Shown here in pieces: positions 7,596-17,004 of a DNA stretch of 64,000 bases. Under the pieces are notes generated by a model, which worked only from the letters and a program-made list of their open reading frames with translations, had not been told where the DNA came from and ran no database searches. Source of the DNA: Methanospirillum lacunae (GTDB lineage: Archaea; Halobacteriota; Methanomicrobia; Methanomicrobiales; Methanospirillaceae). The stretch lies in NCBI RefSeq assembly GCF_046195335.1, contig NZ_CP176093.1. One strand, 5' to 3'. The translations under genes and the position numbers were made by a program. How positions within the stretch are numbered: position 1 is the stretch's first letter; every line of letters starts with the position of its first letter.

Positions 7596-8750
7596 ATGCT
7601 GTATCGGAAATTTCCACGATGTCAAGATGAAATTTCAATTCTTGGGTTTGGGTGCATGAGGCTTCCACAGATTCCTGACCAGCAGAACGGAATATGTGTT
7701 GACGAAAAAAAGGCCATTGATATGATCCATGCAGCTATTGAAGGAGGGGTCAATTATATCGATACTGCCTATCCGTACCACAATGGAGAAAGTGAGCTGA
7801 TTGTTGGAAAGGCACTCGAAGGATACCGGGACAGGGTTTTTGTGGCTACCAAACTTCCGAGCTGGCTCATTACAAAACGCGAGGAGATGGACACATATCT
7901 GGATGAACAACTCTCCCGACTGAATACGGACTATATCGATTTTTATCTTCTCCACGGACTTGGCGGAGAAACATGGGCTAATCTTACCCGGTTGGGGGTA
8001 CTAGATTTTCTGGATGAAGCCAGAAAAGACGGCAGAATAAAATATCCGGCATTTTCTTTTCACGATCAGTTTCCAGTTTTTCAGGAGATTGTTGACGCAT
8101 ATGAATGGACATTTGCCCAAATCCAGTACAATTACATGGATGAGCATTATCAGGCAGGAACACAAGGTCTTGAATATGCATCTGAACGCGGCCTCGGGGT
8201 AGTTGTTATGGAACCACTCCGGGGCGGTCTTCTTTCAGGAGATATTCCACTAATTCATCAATATTTACTAGATGCTCCGGTCAGGAGAACTCCATCAGAG
8301 TGGGGACTTCGGTGGGTATGGAACCATCCGGAAGTAACTGTCGTACTTTCTGGAATGTCAGCAATGGAACAGGTCAAAGAAAATCTTGCCAGTACAGATC
8401 AGGGACTTCCTGATTCTCTTTCAGTGGAAGAACTTTCAGTTATAGAAAAAATGCGGGACACTTTTGCCTCCAGGACTAAAATTTCATGTACCGGCTGCCG
8501 GTACTGTATGCCATGTCCAAACAACGTAGAGATTCCTGATTGTTTTACCTATTATAATCAGGCGTATACATACGATGCGAAAGAAAAGGCCCAGGGAGTA
8601 TATCTCTGGGCATTAAATGGTGTATTTTCAGGAGGAATTCCTGGGTATGCTTCATGCTGTATCGAATGCGGAGAATGTGAGGACAAATGTCCACAAAAAC
8701 TTCCCATCAGGGAATATCTAAAAGAAGTTGCTGAATTCTTTGGAAAATAA
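7596..8750 (+). CDS. Aldo/keto reductase with C-terminal ferredoxin-type cluster domain
   Basis: A 384-aa oxidoreductase. Residues 1-280 form the aldo/keto reductase barrel with the catalytic tetrad visible as Asp56, Tyr61 (DTAYPYH), Lys86 (ATKLP) and His120 (FYLLHGL). The C-terminal 100 residues carry CTGCRYCMPCP and later CIECGECEDKCP, enough cysteines for [4Fe-4S] binding. This fused form is common in anaerobes, where it may use ferredoxin-like electrons rather than only NADPH; the substrate is unknown. It follows an HxlR regulator gene by 108 bases, so redox or electrophile-responsive control is plausible. Confidence 0.92.
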   Translation: MLYRKFPRCQDEISILGFGCMRLPQIPDQQNGICVDEKKAIDMIHAAIEGGVNYIDTAYPYHNGESELIVGKALEGYRDRVFVATKLPSWLITKREEMDTYLDEQLSRLNTDYIDFYLLHGLGGETWANLTRLGVLDFLDEARKDGRIKYPAFSFHDQFPVFQEIVDAYEWTFAQIQYNYMDEHYQAGTQGLEYASERGLGVVVMEPLRGGLLSGDIPLIHQYLLDAPVRRTPSEWGLRWVWNHPEVTVVLSGMSAMEQVKENLASTDQGLPDSLSVEELSVIEKMRDTFASRTKISCTGCRYCMPCPNNVEIPDCFTYYNQAYTYDAKEKAQGVYLWALNGVFSGGIPGYASCCIECGECEDKCPQKLPIREYLKEVAEFFGK

Positions 8751-8807
8751 ATATTATAATTAATTAAAAAACTGTAACTTCAATAAAAAACTGTTTAAAA
8801 TTTTTCC

Positions 8808-10574
8808 TTAAACTCGCATTATCCTTCCGTCCTGTACGATACTGAGTGGGACAAGGAGTTCTTTGATATACGATGTCAATACATCAACATCTAACGGCCC
8901 GGTAACTCCAGGTATTGCCTGAGTCATCATGGAATATCCGTCACCACCAGAAGCCAGATAATTTATTGTTGCAACAGAGTATTCCTTATCAGGATCCATC
9001 ACTGAACCATTGAATGAAAGTGACTGAATTTTATTATTAACTGGCTTTGTTTCATTATAGGTATAGGAAAATCCGGAGATCTGAATATTGTGATCTGTTG
9101 CAACTGTTCTGTTCCATTGTTCTTCAAGAACAAGCCTGATTTGATCACCGGTCATGTTGACGGCAATAATATTATTGCCAAAAGGAAGGAGTTCATACAT
9201 CTTTTCTTCTGTAATATTTCCCGGATATATATCGGCCCTGACTGCTCCTTCATTAAGAAGACCAATATCAGTTTTCATAGCATTTCGCATTGAATCAGTA
9301 ACAAGGTCGTACATATTTGACTCTCCATTCTCATCACGTGCTGTGTTGATGTTCATATCAGTGTATGAAATAACAGTGTTGAGTAGTGGATTTGTAAGAT
9401 TCAACGTGTCATTGAGCAGAAATGAAGCCTCCTGATTTGGCTGGGTTCCCGGATACTGGTTTGTGTAGGGTATAACAATTGATGCACTTTTCCATTCGAT
9501 CTCATCGTCTGAAGTATTAACTGAAAAACTAACATTTGCAAACCCTTTGCTGTATGAATACGCCTGGGTAACCAGTACGGATTTATTTTCAGAATTATTC
9601 AGATATACATTGGTAAAATTATGAGTATGAGCAGACAGGACAATGTCAACATCTCCATCCAAATGAGATACGATATCTACAACCCTGCCTGTCACATTCA
9701 CGTTATCTCTTGTCTGACCATCATAGGGATCCTGAGAACCACCTTCATGTAAAAGAACAACAAATGCGTGAATCCCCTGATTTTGAAGAATTTTTACCTG
9801 TTCATTGATTGCATCTGCTTCATCTCTGAAGACAAGATCTTTGACATTATCATGAGAAACAATTGAAGGAGTAGAAATTGTAGTAGCACCAATAAATGCA
9901 ACTGGAACAGAATCCACAATTTTCACAGTATATGGCGTAAGCAATAGGTTTTCAGGATTATATGAGTTCAGGGATGAATTATTATAATAAATATTGGATG
10001 AAATGAATTTAGCCTCTGACCCAGGATACGGATCCTGCAAATGGGGAATTGACGTATTTCCATTCCCCCCATTAATCTTTCTTAAAAGTTCTGATACTGA
10101 ATGATCAAACTCATGATTTCCCACCGTGGCGATAACAGGGCATGAAGTTATCGGATAATATGGCTGATCTTTTGAGATATTTCCTGAAAAAAGGTTATAG
10201 AAGATCAAAGATGGTTCATCCAGAAGTAATCCCGATTCAGGTGTTGATGCCCCGGTAAGATCTCCGGGGAGGGCAATGATCGTGTGGTTGGGACCTGCAT
10301 TGTGGATTATCCCGGTCAGATATGATGCGAGAGATCCAAGCCCGCCGACAGGAGTATTATTTACCTGTTTCCCGGAAGTTATCTGGCCATGAAAATCATT
10401 AATGGCAAGAATTGTGATGTTAACAGAACTCTCCGCCTGTAAAGCATGAGACTGATCAGGAGCCGGGGTTTCTGCCAGAGAAAGTTCTGATGCAATCAAT
10501 AATGACAGAAAAAGAATTTGCATTATTAAACGGCATCCTTTATGTTTGAATAAAAAACTCATATTTGTGTACAT
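8808..10574 (-). CDS. Exported 5'-nucleotidase / 2',3'-cyclic phosphodiesterase family protein
   Basis: A 588-aa exported metallophosphatase of the UshA type. A signal peptide covers the first 35-40 residues. The N-terminal domain has the two-metal motifs AINDFHGQI, ALPGDL, VGNHEFDHS and SAHTHNF. The C-terminal 5'-nucleotidase domain has the expected LLPFGNNI and YSVATINYLASGGDGY segments, the latter forming the substrate-binding loop. It should hydrolyse nucleotides or related phosphate esters outside the cell for phosphate or nucleoside salvage. GGGAGA precedes the ATG at 10574; ATGs at 10562 and 10523 are possible alternatives. Many N-glycosylation sequons fit export. Confidence 0.9.
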   Translation of the reverse strand: MYTNMSFLFKHKGCRLIMQILFLSLLIASELSLAETPAPDQSHALQAESSVNITILAINDFHGQITSGKQVNNTPVGGLGSLASYLTGIIHNAGPNHTIIALPGDLTGASTPESGLLLDEPSLIFYNLFSGNISKDQPYYPITSCPVIATVGNHEFDHSVSELLRKINGGNGNTSIPHLQDPYPGSEAKFISSNIYYNNSSLNSYNPENLLLTPYTVKIVDSVPVAFIGATTISTPSIVSHDNVKDLVFRDEADAINEQVKILQNQGIHAFVVLLHEGGSQDPYDGQTRDNVNVTGRVVDIVSHLDGDVDIVLSAHTHNFTNVYLNNSENKSVLVTQAYSYSKGFANVSFSVNTSDDEIEWKSASIVIPYTNQYPGTQPNQEASFLLNDTLNLTNPLLNTVISYTDMNINTARDENGESNMYDLVTDSMRNAMKTDIGLLNEGAVRADIYPGNITEEKMYELLPFGNNIIAVNMTGDQIRLVLEEQWNRTVATDHNIQISGFSYTYNETKPVNNKIQSLSFNGSVMDPDKEYSVATINYLASGGDGYSMMTQAIPGVTGPLDVDVLTSYIKELLVPLSIVQDGRIMRV

Positions 10575-10826
10575 TTATTCATTCTCCCAAATATCCATGA
10601 TATCACTATCATCATCTCTCTCATATATTAAAATGCAGAGAAGTAGAATAATTGAACCATCATTGATACACTATCCTATTCTCAATATGAACTAATGAAT
10701 TAAGGGAACAGAAAGACTCCTTTTTATCAGAAATTTCTCAATAATCTTTGTGTCCTCTTGTTTTATGTGCAGTAATCCTGTGCCTCAACCGCGACCATTG
10801 TATAGTTTCCCCTCAAAATTGTAAAG

Positions 10827-12293
10827 GTGTTATTCAAAAATCCTCCCCTCTCCCAATCATCATCTGATGATCGATATAAATGGGTGGCACTTACAGTTGC
10901 TTCACTAGGAACGCTGGTTGGTATTCTCAATGCCAGTACCCTCATTATTGCCCTTCCAACAATGATGGTTGGTCTGAACACCACATTGGTGAACGTAATG
11001 TGGGTTCTCATCAGTTACATGCTTGTTATGACGATTCTTGCCCCAGCATGTGGCCGTCTTGCAGATATGTACGGGAGAAAAAAGATCTATGTCTACGGTC
11101 TTGTGATCTTTACATGTGCTTCACTCCTCTGCGGTATTGCCGCCGATGTGTATCAATTAATTGGATTTCGTGTCATCCAGGCAATAGGCGGAGCAATAAT
11201 AGTTGCAAATGGAACAATCATCGTTGTAGATGCATTTCCAAAACATGAACTCGGTCGTGCCATGGGAATTCTCTCAATGATTATGGCAGGAACATTCGCA
11301 ATTGGTCCGGTGATCGGAGGTTTTCTGACACTGATTGACTGGCGCCTGAACTTCTTTCTCAATATTCCAATAGGCCTTTTTGCCAGTTATTATGCAATAA
11401 AAAATCTGAAAGAAGTAAGGGAATTCTCAGGCCTCGAATCATTTGATATCAAAGGTATGATCCTGTTTGCAATTGCATTTCTCACCCTGACGGTTTATGG
11501 TAGTGCTGCAATCATGATTGGACTCTTTGATCCTCTCATGCTGGCATTGTTACTTATTGGACTGGTTTCTCTCTGGGGATTTATAAGACAGGAACTTACC
11601 TTTCCCTATCCAATGGTAGATCTGTCCCTTTTTAAGAGCAGGATCTTTTTATTTGGTCAGTCAAGTGCATTCATCAATGCCATCGCACGAGGGGCTGTGA
11701 TGATGCTTCTTATTTTGTTTTTCCAGGGTCTCCAGGGATATGATCCATTGGTTGCAAGTATTCTTGTTGTGCCTATGGCAATTGGAATTGTTGTGGCAGG
11801 GCCGATTGGTGGATCCCTTTCAGACAGATATGGCTCACGTCTGATTACCACAATTGGTCTTGCAGTTTCACTTATCGGACTTATTGGTTTAGCAATGATG
11901 CAGTATGATACTGCATATTATTCAATTGCTGTCTGGCTCTTTATCAATGGATTTGGATCTGGTCTATTCCAGCCACCAAACACAAGTGCGATTATGACTT
12001 CAGTTCCACTGGAACGCCGGGGAGCAGCTTCTGCTATGCGGGCATTTTTCCAGAATACTGGTATGGTCATTTCCATGACCATAGCGATGCCTCTGCTGAT
12101 TAGTACTGTTCCTCTTGATGAAATGATGAACATGTTTGTCTTTGGAGGAGTTCATCAGCCAATTGCTATCCAGGTTGCCTTTACTCACGGCATTACTCTT
12201 GCTTTCTGGATTTCATCAGTAATTACAATATTTGCAATAATTGTCTCGGCATTGCGGGGAACAGGAGATACTGTCAAGGGAATACAGGCATAA
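10827..12293 (+). CDS. MFS drug-efflux type transporter (DHA2 family)
   Basis: A 488-aa major facilitator with about 14 membrane helices, fitting the drug:H+ antiporter-2 (EmrB/QacA) family. Motif A is present as GRLADMYGRKK after helix 2, and the helix 5 antiporter motif as GPVIGG. A second GGSLSDRYGSR loop marks the second half. The substrate cannot be read from sequence; export of toxic compounds is usual. The start is GTG at 10827 with no strong ribosome site. The gene is divergent from the 5'-nucleotidase and is followed by a membrane protein gene on the same strand 70 bases downstream. Confidence 0.9.
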   Translation: MLFKNPPLSQSSSDDRYKWVALTVASLGTLVGILNASTLIIALPTMMVGLNTTLVNVMWVLISYMLVMTILAPACGRLADMYGRKKIYVYGLVIFTCASLLCGIAADVYQLIGFRVIQAIGGAIIVANGTIIVVDAFPKHELGRAMGILSMIMAGTFAIGPVIGGFLTLIDWRLNFFLNIPIGLFASYYAIKNLKEVREFSGLESFDIKGMILFAIAFLTLTVYGSAAIMIGLFDPLMLALLLIGLVSLWGFIRQELTFPYPMVDLSLFKSRIFLFGQSSAFINAIARGAVMMLLILFFQGLQGYDPLVASILVVPMAIGIVVAGPIGGSLSDRYGSRLITTIGLAVSLIGLIGLAMMQYDTAYYSIAVWLFINGFGSGLFQPPNTSAIMTSVPLERRGAASAMRAFFQNTGMVISMTIAMPLLISTVPLDEMMNMFVFGGVHQPIAIQVAFTHGITLAFWISSVITIFAIIVSALRGTGDTVKGIQA

Positions 12294-12363
12294 TATTAAT
12301 CTTTCTTTTTCTCTAATAAAAAACCAAAGGAATCTTTATCCCGGACAGTAACAAACGCTCATT

Positions 12364-12930
12364 GTGAACCCACTAACGTTGCTTATTTCATTTTCTCCGT
12401 GGATCGTATTTGGTGTTCTTGCTGGACATTCATTAGTTCAGCTTGAAATCTGTCTGGTCATCTGTCTTCTTCTTTCTGTTGTATTAAACTGGACTGACCT
12501 GAAGAATAAACTGATTGTTCCCTGGGCAACTCTGCTTTATTTCATCATAGTTTGTCTGCTGGTTATACCGCTTCATGTGTATGAAATAATTCCATTTATC
12601 GGTCTGGCATCCAATGTTGTTCTGACATTAATTGCATTTGGATCAATTGCAGTCGGTAAATCATTTACTATTCAGTATGCAAGAAAGGAAGTTCCACAAG
12701 AGAGATGGAATGACATACATTTTATCAGGATAAACCAGGTAATAACTGGATTTTGGGGGCTTCTATTTTTGCTCGGAACCATAAAAAGTATTATTGAATT
12801 ATATATTCCCGATTATTTCGGGGTATTTGGTGATGCTTTCTTATGGATCTCCATGATTGTGGGAATTGTTTTCACGGTCAAATATCCGCCATATGCGAAA
12901 AAGAAAATTGCACAGAAAAATTCATCATAA
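12364..12930 (+). CDS. Multi-TM membrane protein of unknown function
   Basis: A 188-aa protein with about six predicted membrane helices and a lysine-rich C-terminus. I do not recognise a characterised family. The start is a GTG codon; no ATG is available near the N-terminus without losing the first helices. It follows the MFS transporter gene by 70 bases on the same strand and may share its transcript. A run of T residues at about 12955-12977 after the stop could act as a transcription terminator. Confidence 0.75.
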   Translation: MNPLTLLISFSPWIVFGVLAGHSLVQLEICLVICLLLSVVLNWTDLKNKLIVPWATLLYFIIVCLLVIPLHVYEIIPFIGLASNVVLTLIAFGSIAVGKSFTIQYARKEVPQERWNDIHFIRINQVITGFWGLLFLLGTIKSIIELYIPDYFGVFGDAFLWISMIVGIVFTVKYPPYAKKKIAQKNSS

Positions 12931-12957
12931 TTTTTAATTATGCAGATCTAAATTCCG

Positions 12958-12975
12958 ATTTTTTTTATTTTTTAT
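12958..12975 (+). terminator. T-rich terminator candidate
   Basis: About thirty bases after the membrane-protein gene the plus strand carries two T runs separated by a single A. Archaeal RNA polymerase terminates at oligo-T tracts without needing a stem-loop, so this is a reasonable end of the MFS/membrane-protein transcript. Confidence 0.4.
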
Positions 12976-13117
12976 GATAAATCCCTTATGTATGATTCAT
13001 GCACTGTTTTGTCATCTGATTATTCAAATCTGGAATAAAAGGCATTTCAGTGCATAAAATTTCCGGTTTTTCTTCTCCCATCTCTGAAGAATATCTTACC
13101 TTTGTGCCATCTTTGAA

Positions 13118-14419
13118 ATGAATAGTCAACCATATACACAAACATCGCTTCCCAAAACTGCTTCACTCAATCTCAAGCAGATAATAGCCTTATATATCGG
13201 ATCTGTTTTAGGCTCCGGCATACTTTTACTACCCGGACTTACTGCAGAATTAGCAGGCCCGGCTTCACTCCTTGCCTGGCTTATTATGAGTCTTCTGGCA
13301 ATACCAATGGCTTTGACCATGGGATTTCTTTCAATCAAATTACCGAATGCCGGAGGAGTATCATATTTTGTTTCACGTGCTTATAATCCTGCAATCGGAT
13401 CGCTTGTAGGATATTATTTTTTACTATCAGCGATTATGGCTGTTCCGGTCATAGCCCTGACAGGTGCGGGATATACGTGTAATGCCTTTGGACTTGGAGA
13501 TACTGCCAGAATCCCGGTCACGATCTGTATTCTTACCATCGGGTTAATATCAAATTACCTTGGGATGAAATTAACCGGACAGATTCAACTTGCAGTTGTT
13601 GTGGCAACCATTGGAATCCTTGTCGGTGCCGTTCTGGGAAGTATTCACTCTATTAATCTTACAAATCTAACTCCCTTTCTTCCACACGGATGGATGAGCG
13701 TGGGCCACTCAGCTACTCTGATTTTCTGGTGTTTTTTAGGATGGGAAGCGATATCCCATGTTACAGAAGAGTTTGAAAATCCCAGGCGGGATGTACTGAA
13801 AGGAACAATAATCGCATCAGTATTGATTAGTATCCTGTATCTGGCGACGGTGGCTGCAGTTATTGGAACACATAGTTATGGTCCGGGCATCTCTGAAGTT
13901 TCCCTGATTCATCTGATAGGAATTGCAGCCGGACAGTATGGGATGTATATTGCTGGATTTATTACCCTGTTTATCACCATTGCTCCATCAATTGCTTATA
14001 TCGGGGCTGCTTCGCGTCTTGCATATACACTTTCACAATCCGGTAGTGCACCCCGGGCATTATCACGTATTTCTCCCAGATTTTTAACTCCGGTAGGCGG
14101 ATTATATCTTTTAATAGCATGCTTTGCATGTATTCTTCTGGTATACAGCACAGGTATTGTCTCACTTGCAACACTCATTCAGATTCCAAATGCAACCTTT
14201 ATTCTGACCTATCTTGGTGGTTCAGCTGCTGGATTAATTCTATTAAAAGATAATCGGCTCGGTTTGATAGTGAGCGGGATATCTTTTCTACTGACAGGTG
14301 TCATTCTGCTTTTTGTCGGATGGGCAATTATCTGGCCTGTTCTTGTTACTGTCCTCTGGTGGATATACCGGAAAATCACTATACTTGATCTGCAGAATTT
14401 TTACAAGAATCGGATATGA
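13118..14419 (+). CDS. APC-family amino-acid permease (YjeH-like)
   Basis: A 433-aa amino acid-polyamine-organocation transporter with about 12 membrane helices. The family start motif IGSVLGSGILLLPG is at residues 27-40. The segment FWCFLGWEAISHVTEEFENP near 205-225 resembles E. coli YjeH, an exporter of methionine and branched-chain amino acids, though direction and substrate are inferred. The stop overlaps the start of the downstream DNA glycosylase gene by 4 bases (ATGA), so the two are translationally coupled in spite of having no obvious common pathway. Confidence 0.88.
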   Translation: MNSQPYTQTSLPKTASLNLKQIIALYIGSVLGSGILLLPGLTAELAGPASLLAWLIMSLLAIPMALTMGFLSIKLPNAGGVSYFVSRAYNPAIGSLVGYYFLLSAIMAVPVIALTGAGYTCNAFGLGDTARIPVTICILTIGLISNYLGMKLTGQIQLAVVVATIGILVGAVLGSIHSINLTNLTPFLPHGWMSVGHSATLIFWCFLGWEAISHVTEEFENPRRDVLKGTIIASVLISILYLATVAAVIGTHSYGPGISEVSLIHLIGIAAGQYGMYIAGFITLFITIAPSIAYIGAASRLAYTLSQSGSAPRALSRISPRFLTPVGGLYLLIACFACILLVYSTGIVSLATLIQIPNATFILTYLGGSAAGLILLKDNRLGLIVSGISFLLTGVILLFVGWAIIWPVLVTVLWWIYRKITILDLQNFYKNRI

Positions 14420-15399
14420 AATATTCAAAAATTATCAGACAGGATTTCCAATCAGATGTCTGGCTTTATGAAATATTGGTATATCCCAGGGAGCCTTATG
14501 ACTTCAATGAGAGTGCCCTTATTTTTACGGGTGGAGATCCTGTAATCAGGACATTTGATGGTAATGAATTAGTTCTTACTGTGTCAGTTCAGGATATTCC
14601 GGTTCATCTTAAGATTCGATCATCAGGTAGTGTATCATCTCCCTCTCTCTCTCTTACCATTACCAGCATAAGCAGTATATCCTCAGAAGTTTTATCCCAA
14701 ATTGAGGATCTGATAAAAAATATTCTTAGTCTTGATGATAATTTAACGCTCATGTATGACGAATTTAAAGAAGATAGAGAACTTATGACTCTTTTCAATA
14801 ATTGTTATGGATTAAAAAGTCCCAAAACGCCAACTGTTTTTGAAGCTCTTGTTGATTCAATAATAGAACAGCAGATCTCTTTATCTGTAGCATATCAACT
14901 TGAGCACCGTCTGATAAAAGAGACCGGATCATCCCTGACTCTTGATAACGAAATATATTACTGCTATCCGACTCGGCAACAACTTGCCAATACATCTATT
15001 GAAGTTTTTCGAAAATGTGGATTAACACAAAGAAAGAGTGAATACATCAGGGATGTGTCAAATCTGATTGCTTCTGGAAAACTTGATCTTGAATCTATGC
15101 AGGATATCCCAGAAACAGAAAAAATAATAGAGAAACTCTGTTCAATCCGGGGTATAGGCAGATGGACTGCAGAACTTACAATGATTCGTGGATTTCACCG
15201 ACCGGATGCTTTCCCGGCAGCAGATATAGCTCTTCGAAGAATGATTGGAAACCGTTTTTTTAATGGAAAAAAGATCTCAGAACAAGAGGCAAGAACCTTT
15301 GCAGAAAACTGGGGCTCATGGAAAGGGTTGATCTCCTTTTATCTGGAAGTCTCTGAAAAGAAAGAAAATCTCAAAAAAAGGTCAAATATTACTCAGTAA
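14416..15399 (+). CDS. AlkA-type DNA-3-methyladenine glycosylase
   Basis: A 327-aa base-excision repair enzyme. An N-terminal AlkA-like beta domain covers roughly residues 1-120. The helix-hairpin-helix core follows, with SIRGIGRWTAELTMIRG at 243-259 as the DNA-binding hairpin and Asp270 in FPAADIALRR as the catalytic aspartate. WGSWKGLISFYL at 299-310 matches the usual C-terminal W-x-P-W-R-like motif. It should remove alkylated purines such as 3-methyladenine. The start codon overlaps the stop of the upstream amino-acid permease gene. Confidence 0.9.
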   Translation: MKYSKIIRQDFQSDVWLYEILVYPREPYDFNESALIFTGGDPVIRTFDGNELVLTVSVQDIPVHLKIRSSGSVSSPSLSLTITSISSISSEVLSQIEDLIKNILSLDDNLTLMYDEFKEDRELMTLFNNCYGLKSPKTPTVFEALVDSIIEQQISLSVAYQLEHRLIKETGSSLTLDNEIYYCYPTRQQLANTSIEVFRKCGLTQRKSEYIRDVSNLIASGKLDLESMQDIPETEKIIEKLCSIRGIGRWTAELTMIRGFHRPDAFPAADIALRRMIGNRFFNGKKISEQEARTFAENWGSWKGLISFYLEVSEKKENLKKRSNITQ

Positions 15400-15432
15400 T
15401 ATAAATAAAAAAATTTGAGACTTTTTGACTTT

Positions 15433-16395
15433 TTAGTCCTGTATTCTGTTAAAAAGTGAATCGAAAATATTTTCGGTCTTAGGATAGTCTGATGACTCAT
15501 TAAAAAAATTTGTTCCGGGTTTTATCTGTGACATATCTGAAGAATAAATAATTTGGTCAGGTCCCAGATTCTGCTCAGGGTAAATTGTGATGGTCCGAGC
15601 TGAAACATGAGATATTGTTCCATTACGGGATTGTATTGTATATAATGTACCGGCAGAATAATCCTTGCCTGTCGGTCCATTCACCCCATTCTGAAAGTCA
15701 GTTATCTCCTGTATCACTGGAAACGAATCGTTCGTATTATTTTTAATAAAATGGGCACTTTTATGTCCGGCCATGATAATTGTCGGACCCTGAACAATTT
15801 TTTCTCCGATGTCTTTTCCTAATTGTGATAAAATGCCATCTTTATCCATATAATAATGAGTTGCAATGATGGTCATCGAATGAGGAGACTTATTCAAAGC
15901 ATTCTTGATATTCATGAAATCATTTGATGGAATGCTTTTTTTGACATATGGAATTGTTACGAGATTGAAATCATTTATAGAAGTGATAGAGTACCGATCG
16001 GTATTTCCAGTATATGTTGAATAATATCGGTCATCTTTTCCATAATTTGTATCATGATTGCCAGCAGTGACATATATGGGAATTGATGTTTTATTAATCG
16101 CATTCGCGTATGCTTCCCATTCCTTTTTGCTATCGTATGTATTTACCAGATCTCCGGTGATAATAATCGCTGAAATGTTGTATTTTTCTTTGTTTGATTC
16201 TAGATATTGAAATGTATAATTATATGTTCCCGGATATTTGGTTGCGAGGTTTTGTGTATCTGAAAGGTGAACTATCGAATAGGTATGAGTACCTTCTGAT
16301 TCATTCAAAATATCAAACCCGTGCTGCTCATCTGCATAGACCTGAAATTGCATAAAGGCAATAATCAGGAAAACAAAAACCCCGATTGTTCTCAT
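15433..16395 (-). CDS. Exported calcineurin-like metallophosphoesterase
   Basis: A 320-aa exported phosphoesterase. A signal peptide ends near residue 21 (VYADE). The metal-binding motifs are in order: HLSDTQN (Asp46), ITGDLVNT (Asp82), AGNHDTNYG (Asn113-His114), ATHYYMD and GHKSAHF. The last motif normally reads GHxH; here it is GHKSAH, a slight spacing change. The substrate is unknown; cell-surface phosphoester hydrolysis is likely. It is convergent with the AlkA-type gene, with 33 bases between the stops. Confidence 0.87.
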   Translation of the reverse strand: MRTIGVFVFLIIAFMQFQVYADEQHGFDILNESEGTHTYSIVHLSDTQNLATKYPGTYNYTFQYLESNKEKYNISAIIITGDLVNTYDSKKEWEAYANAINKTSIPIYVTAGNHDTNYGKDDRYYSTYTGNTDRYSITSINDFNLVTIPYVKKSIPSNDFMNIKNALNKSPHSMTIIATHYYMDKDGILSQLGKDIGEKIVQGPTIIMAGHKSAHFIKNNTNDSFPVIQEITDFQNGVNGPTGKDYSAGTLYTIQSRNGTISHVSARTITIYPEQNLGPDQIIYSSDMSQIKPGTNFFNESSDYPKTENIFDSLFNRIQD

Positions 16396-16565
16396 AATAA
16401 AAATCTCTGTGACATTTCGGTAAATTATTCAGATAAATAAGATAAATGACCTTCTCTAAGTACACATTAGAGGATAGTAAAAGAAGAATTTTCTTGTATC
16501 AGCAAAATGAAAAATGAGATTGCAATGTAAAAGACAGATATCAGGAAACCTGAATGTGAAATGAA

Positions 16566-16748
16566 TTATGCCTTTTTTCGGTACACATTCAGCCCAATTT
16601 TGATGTCATCATTATCAGGTATGGAAATATTTCCTTCTGATGAACCTATAACAATTGATTTCCCTGATTTTGATTCGCCAAATTCTTTTGAAAGATCAAC
16701 AGTTATCGTGAGGACTGACCCCTCAACCTTCATCTCCATATTTTTCAT
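16566..16748 (-). CDS. Small conserved hypothetical protein (60 aa)
   Basis: A 60-residue beta-rich protein beginning MKNMEMKVEGSVLTITVDLS and ending in a basic stretch. The pattern MKVEG-LTITVDL-GxSKSGKS-VI-S-G-IKIGLNVYRK matches a short conserved family that I recall from bacteria and archaea with no assigned function. It has no signal peptide, cysteine or membrane segment. It stands between the exported phosphoesterase and the ComEC-like gene, without an operon partner. The overlapping open frame on the opposite strand is an antisense artefact. Confidence 0.75.
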   Translation of the reverse strand: MKNMEMKVEGSVLTITVDLSKEFGESKSGKSIVIGSSEGNISIPDNDDIKIGLNVYRKKA

Positions 16749-17004
16749 ATAAGTAGTGTTTACCCGGTAAAGAATATCTTTTTCGATTATTCAGAGCCTG
16801 ATTGGAAAAAATGTTCTCTGAAATATACCACCGCCGAAGGAATTTAAACAATTATTAAACCTATTCCCTATATATTCAACTCTTATCAGAAATCAACCCG
16901 GGATGCATTATACCAATATGCGAAAGATAACATTTAAATAAATTCAATATTTTACACAACATCATAGCCACGAAGCATATAACATTTCAGACTGACAACT
17001 ACTG

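Noticed and set aside
8808..16395. The two exported metallophosphatases as one phosphate-scavenging operon
   Set aside because: They are about 5 kb apart, separated by plus-strand genes and of different families.
16561..16752. 63-codon plus-strand frame
   Set aside because: Antisense to the better supported 60-aa minus-strand gene; the sequence has no family pattern.
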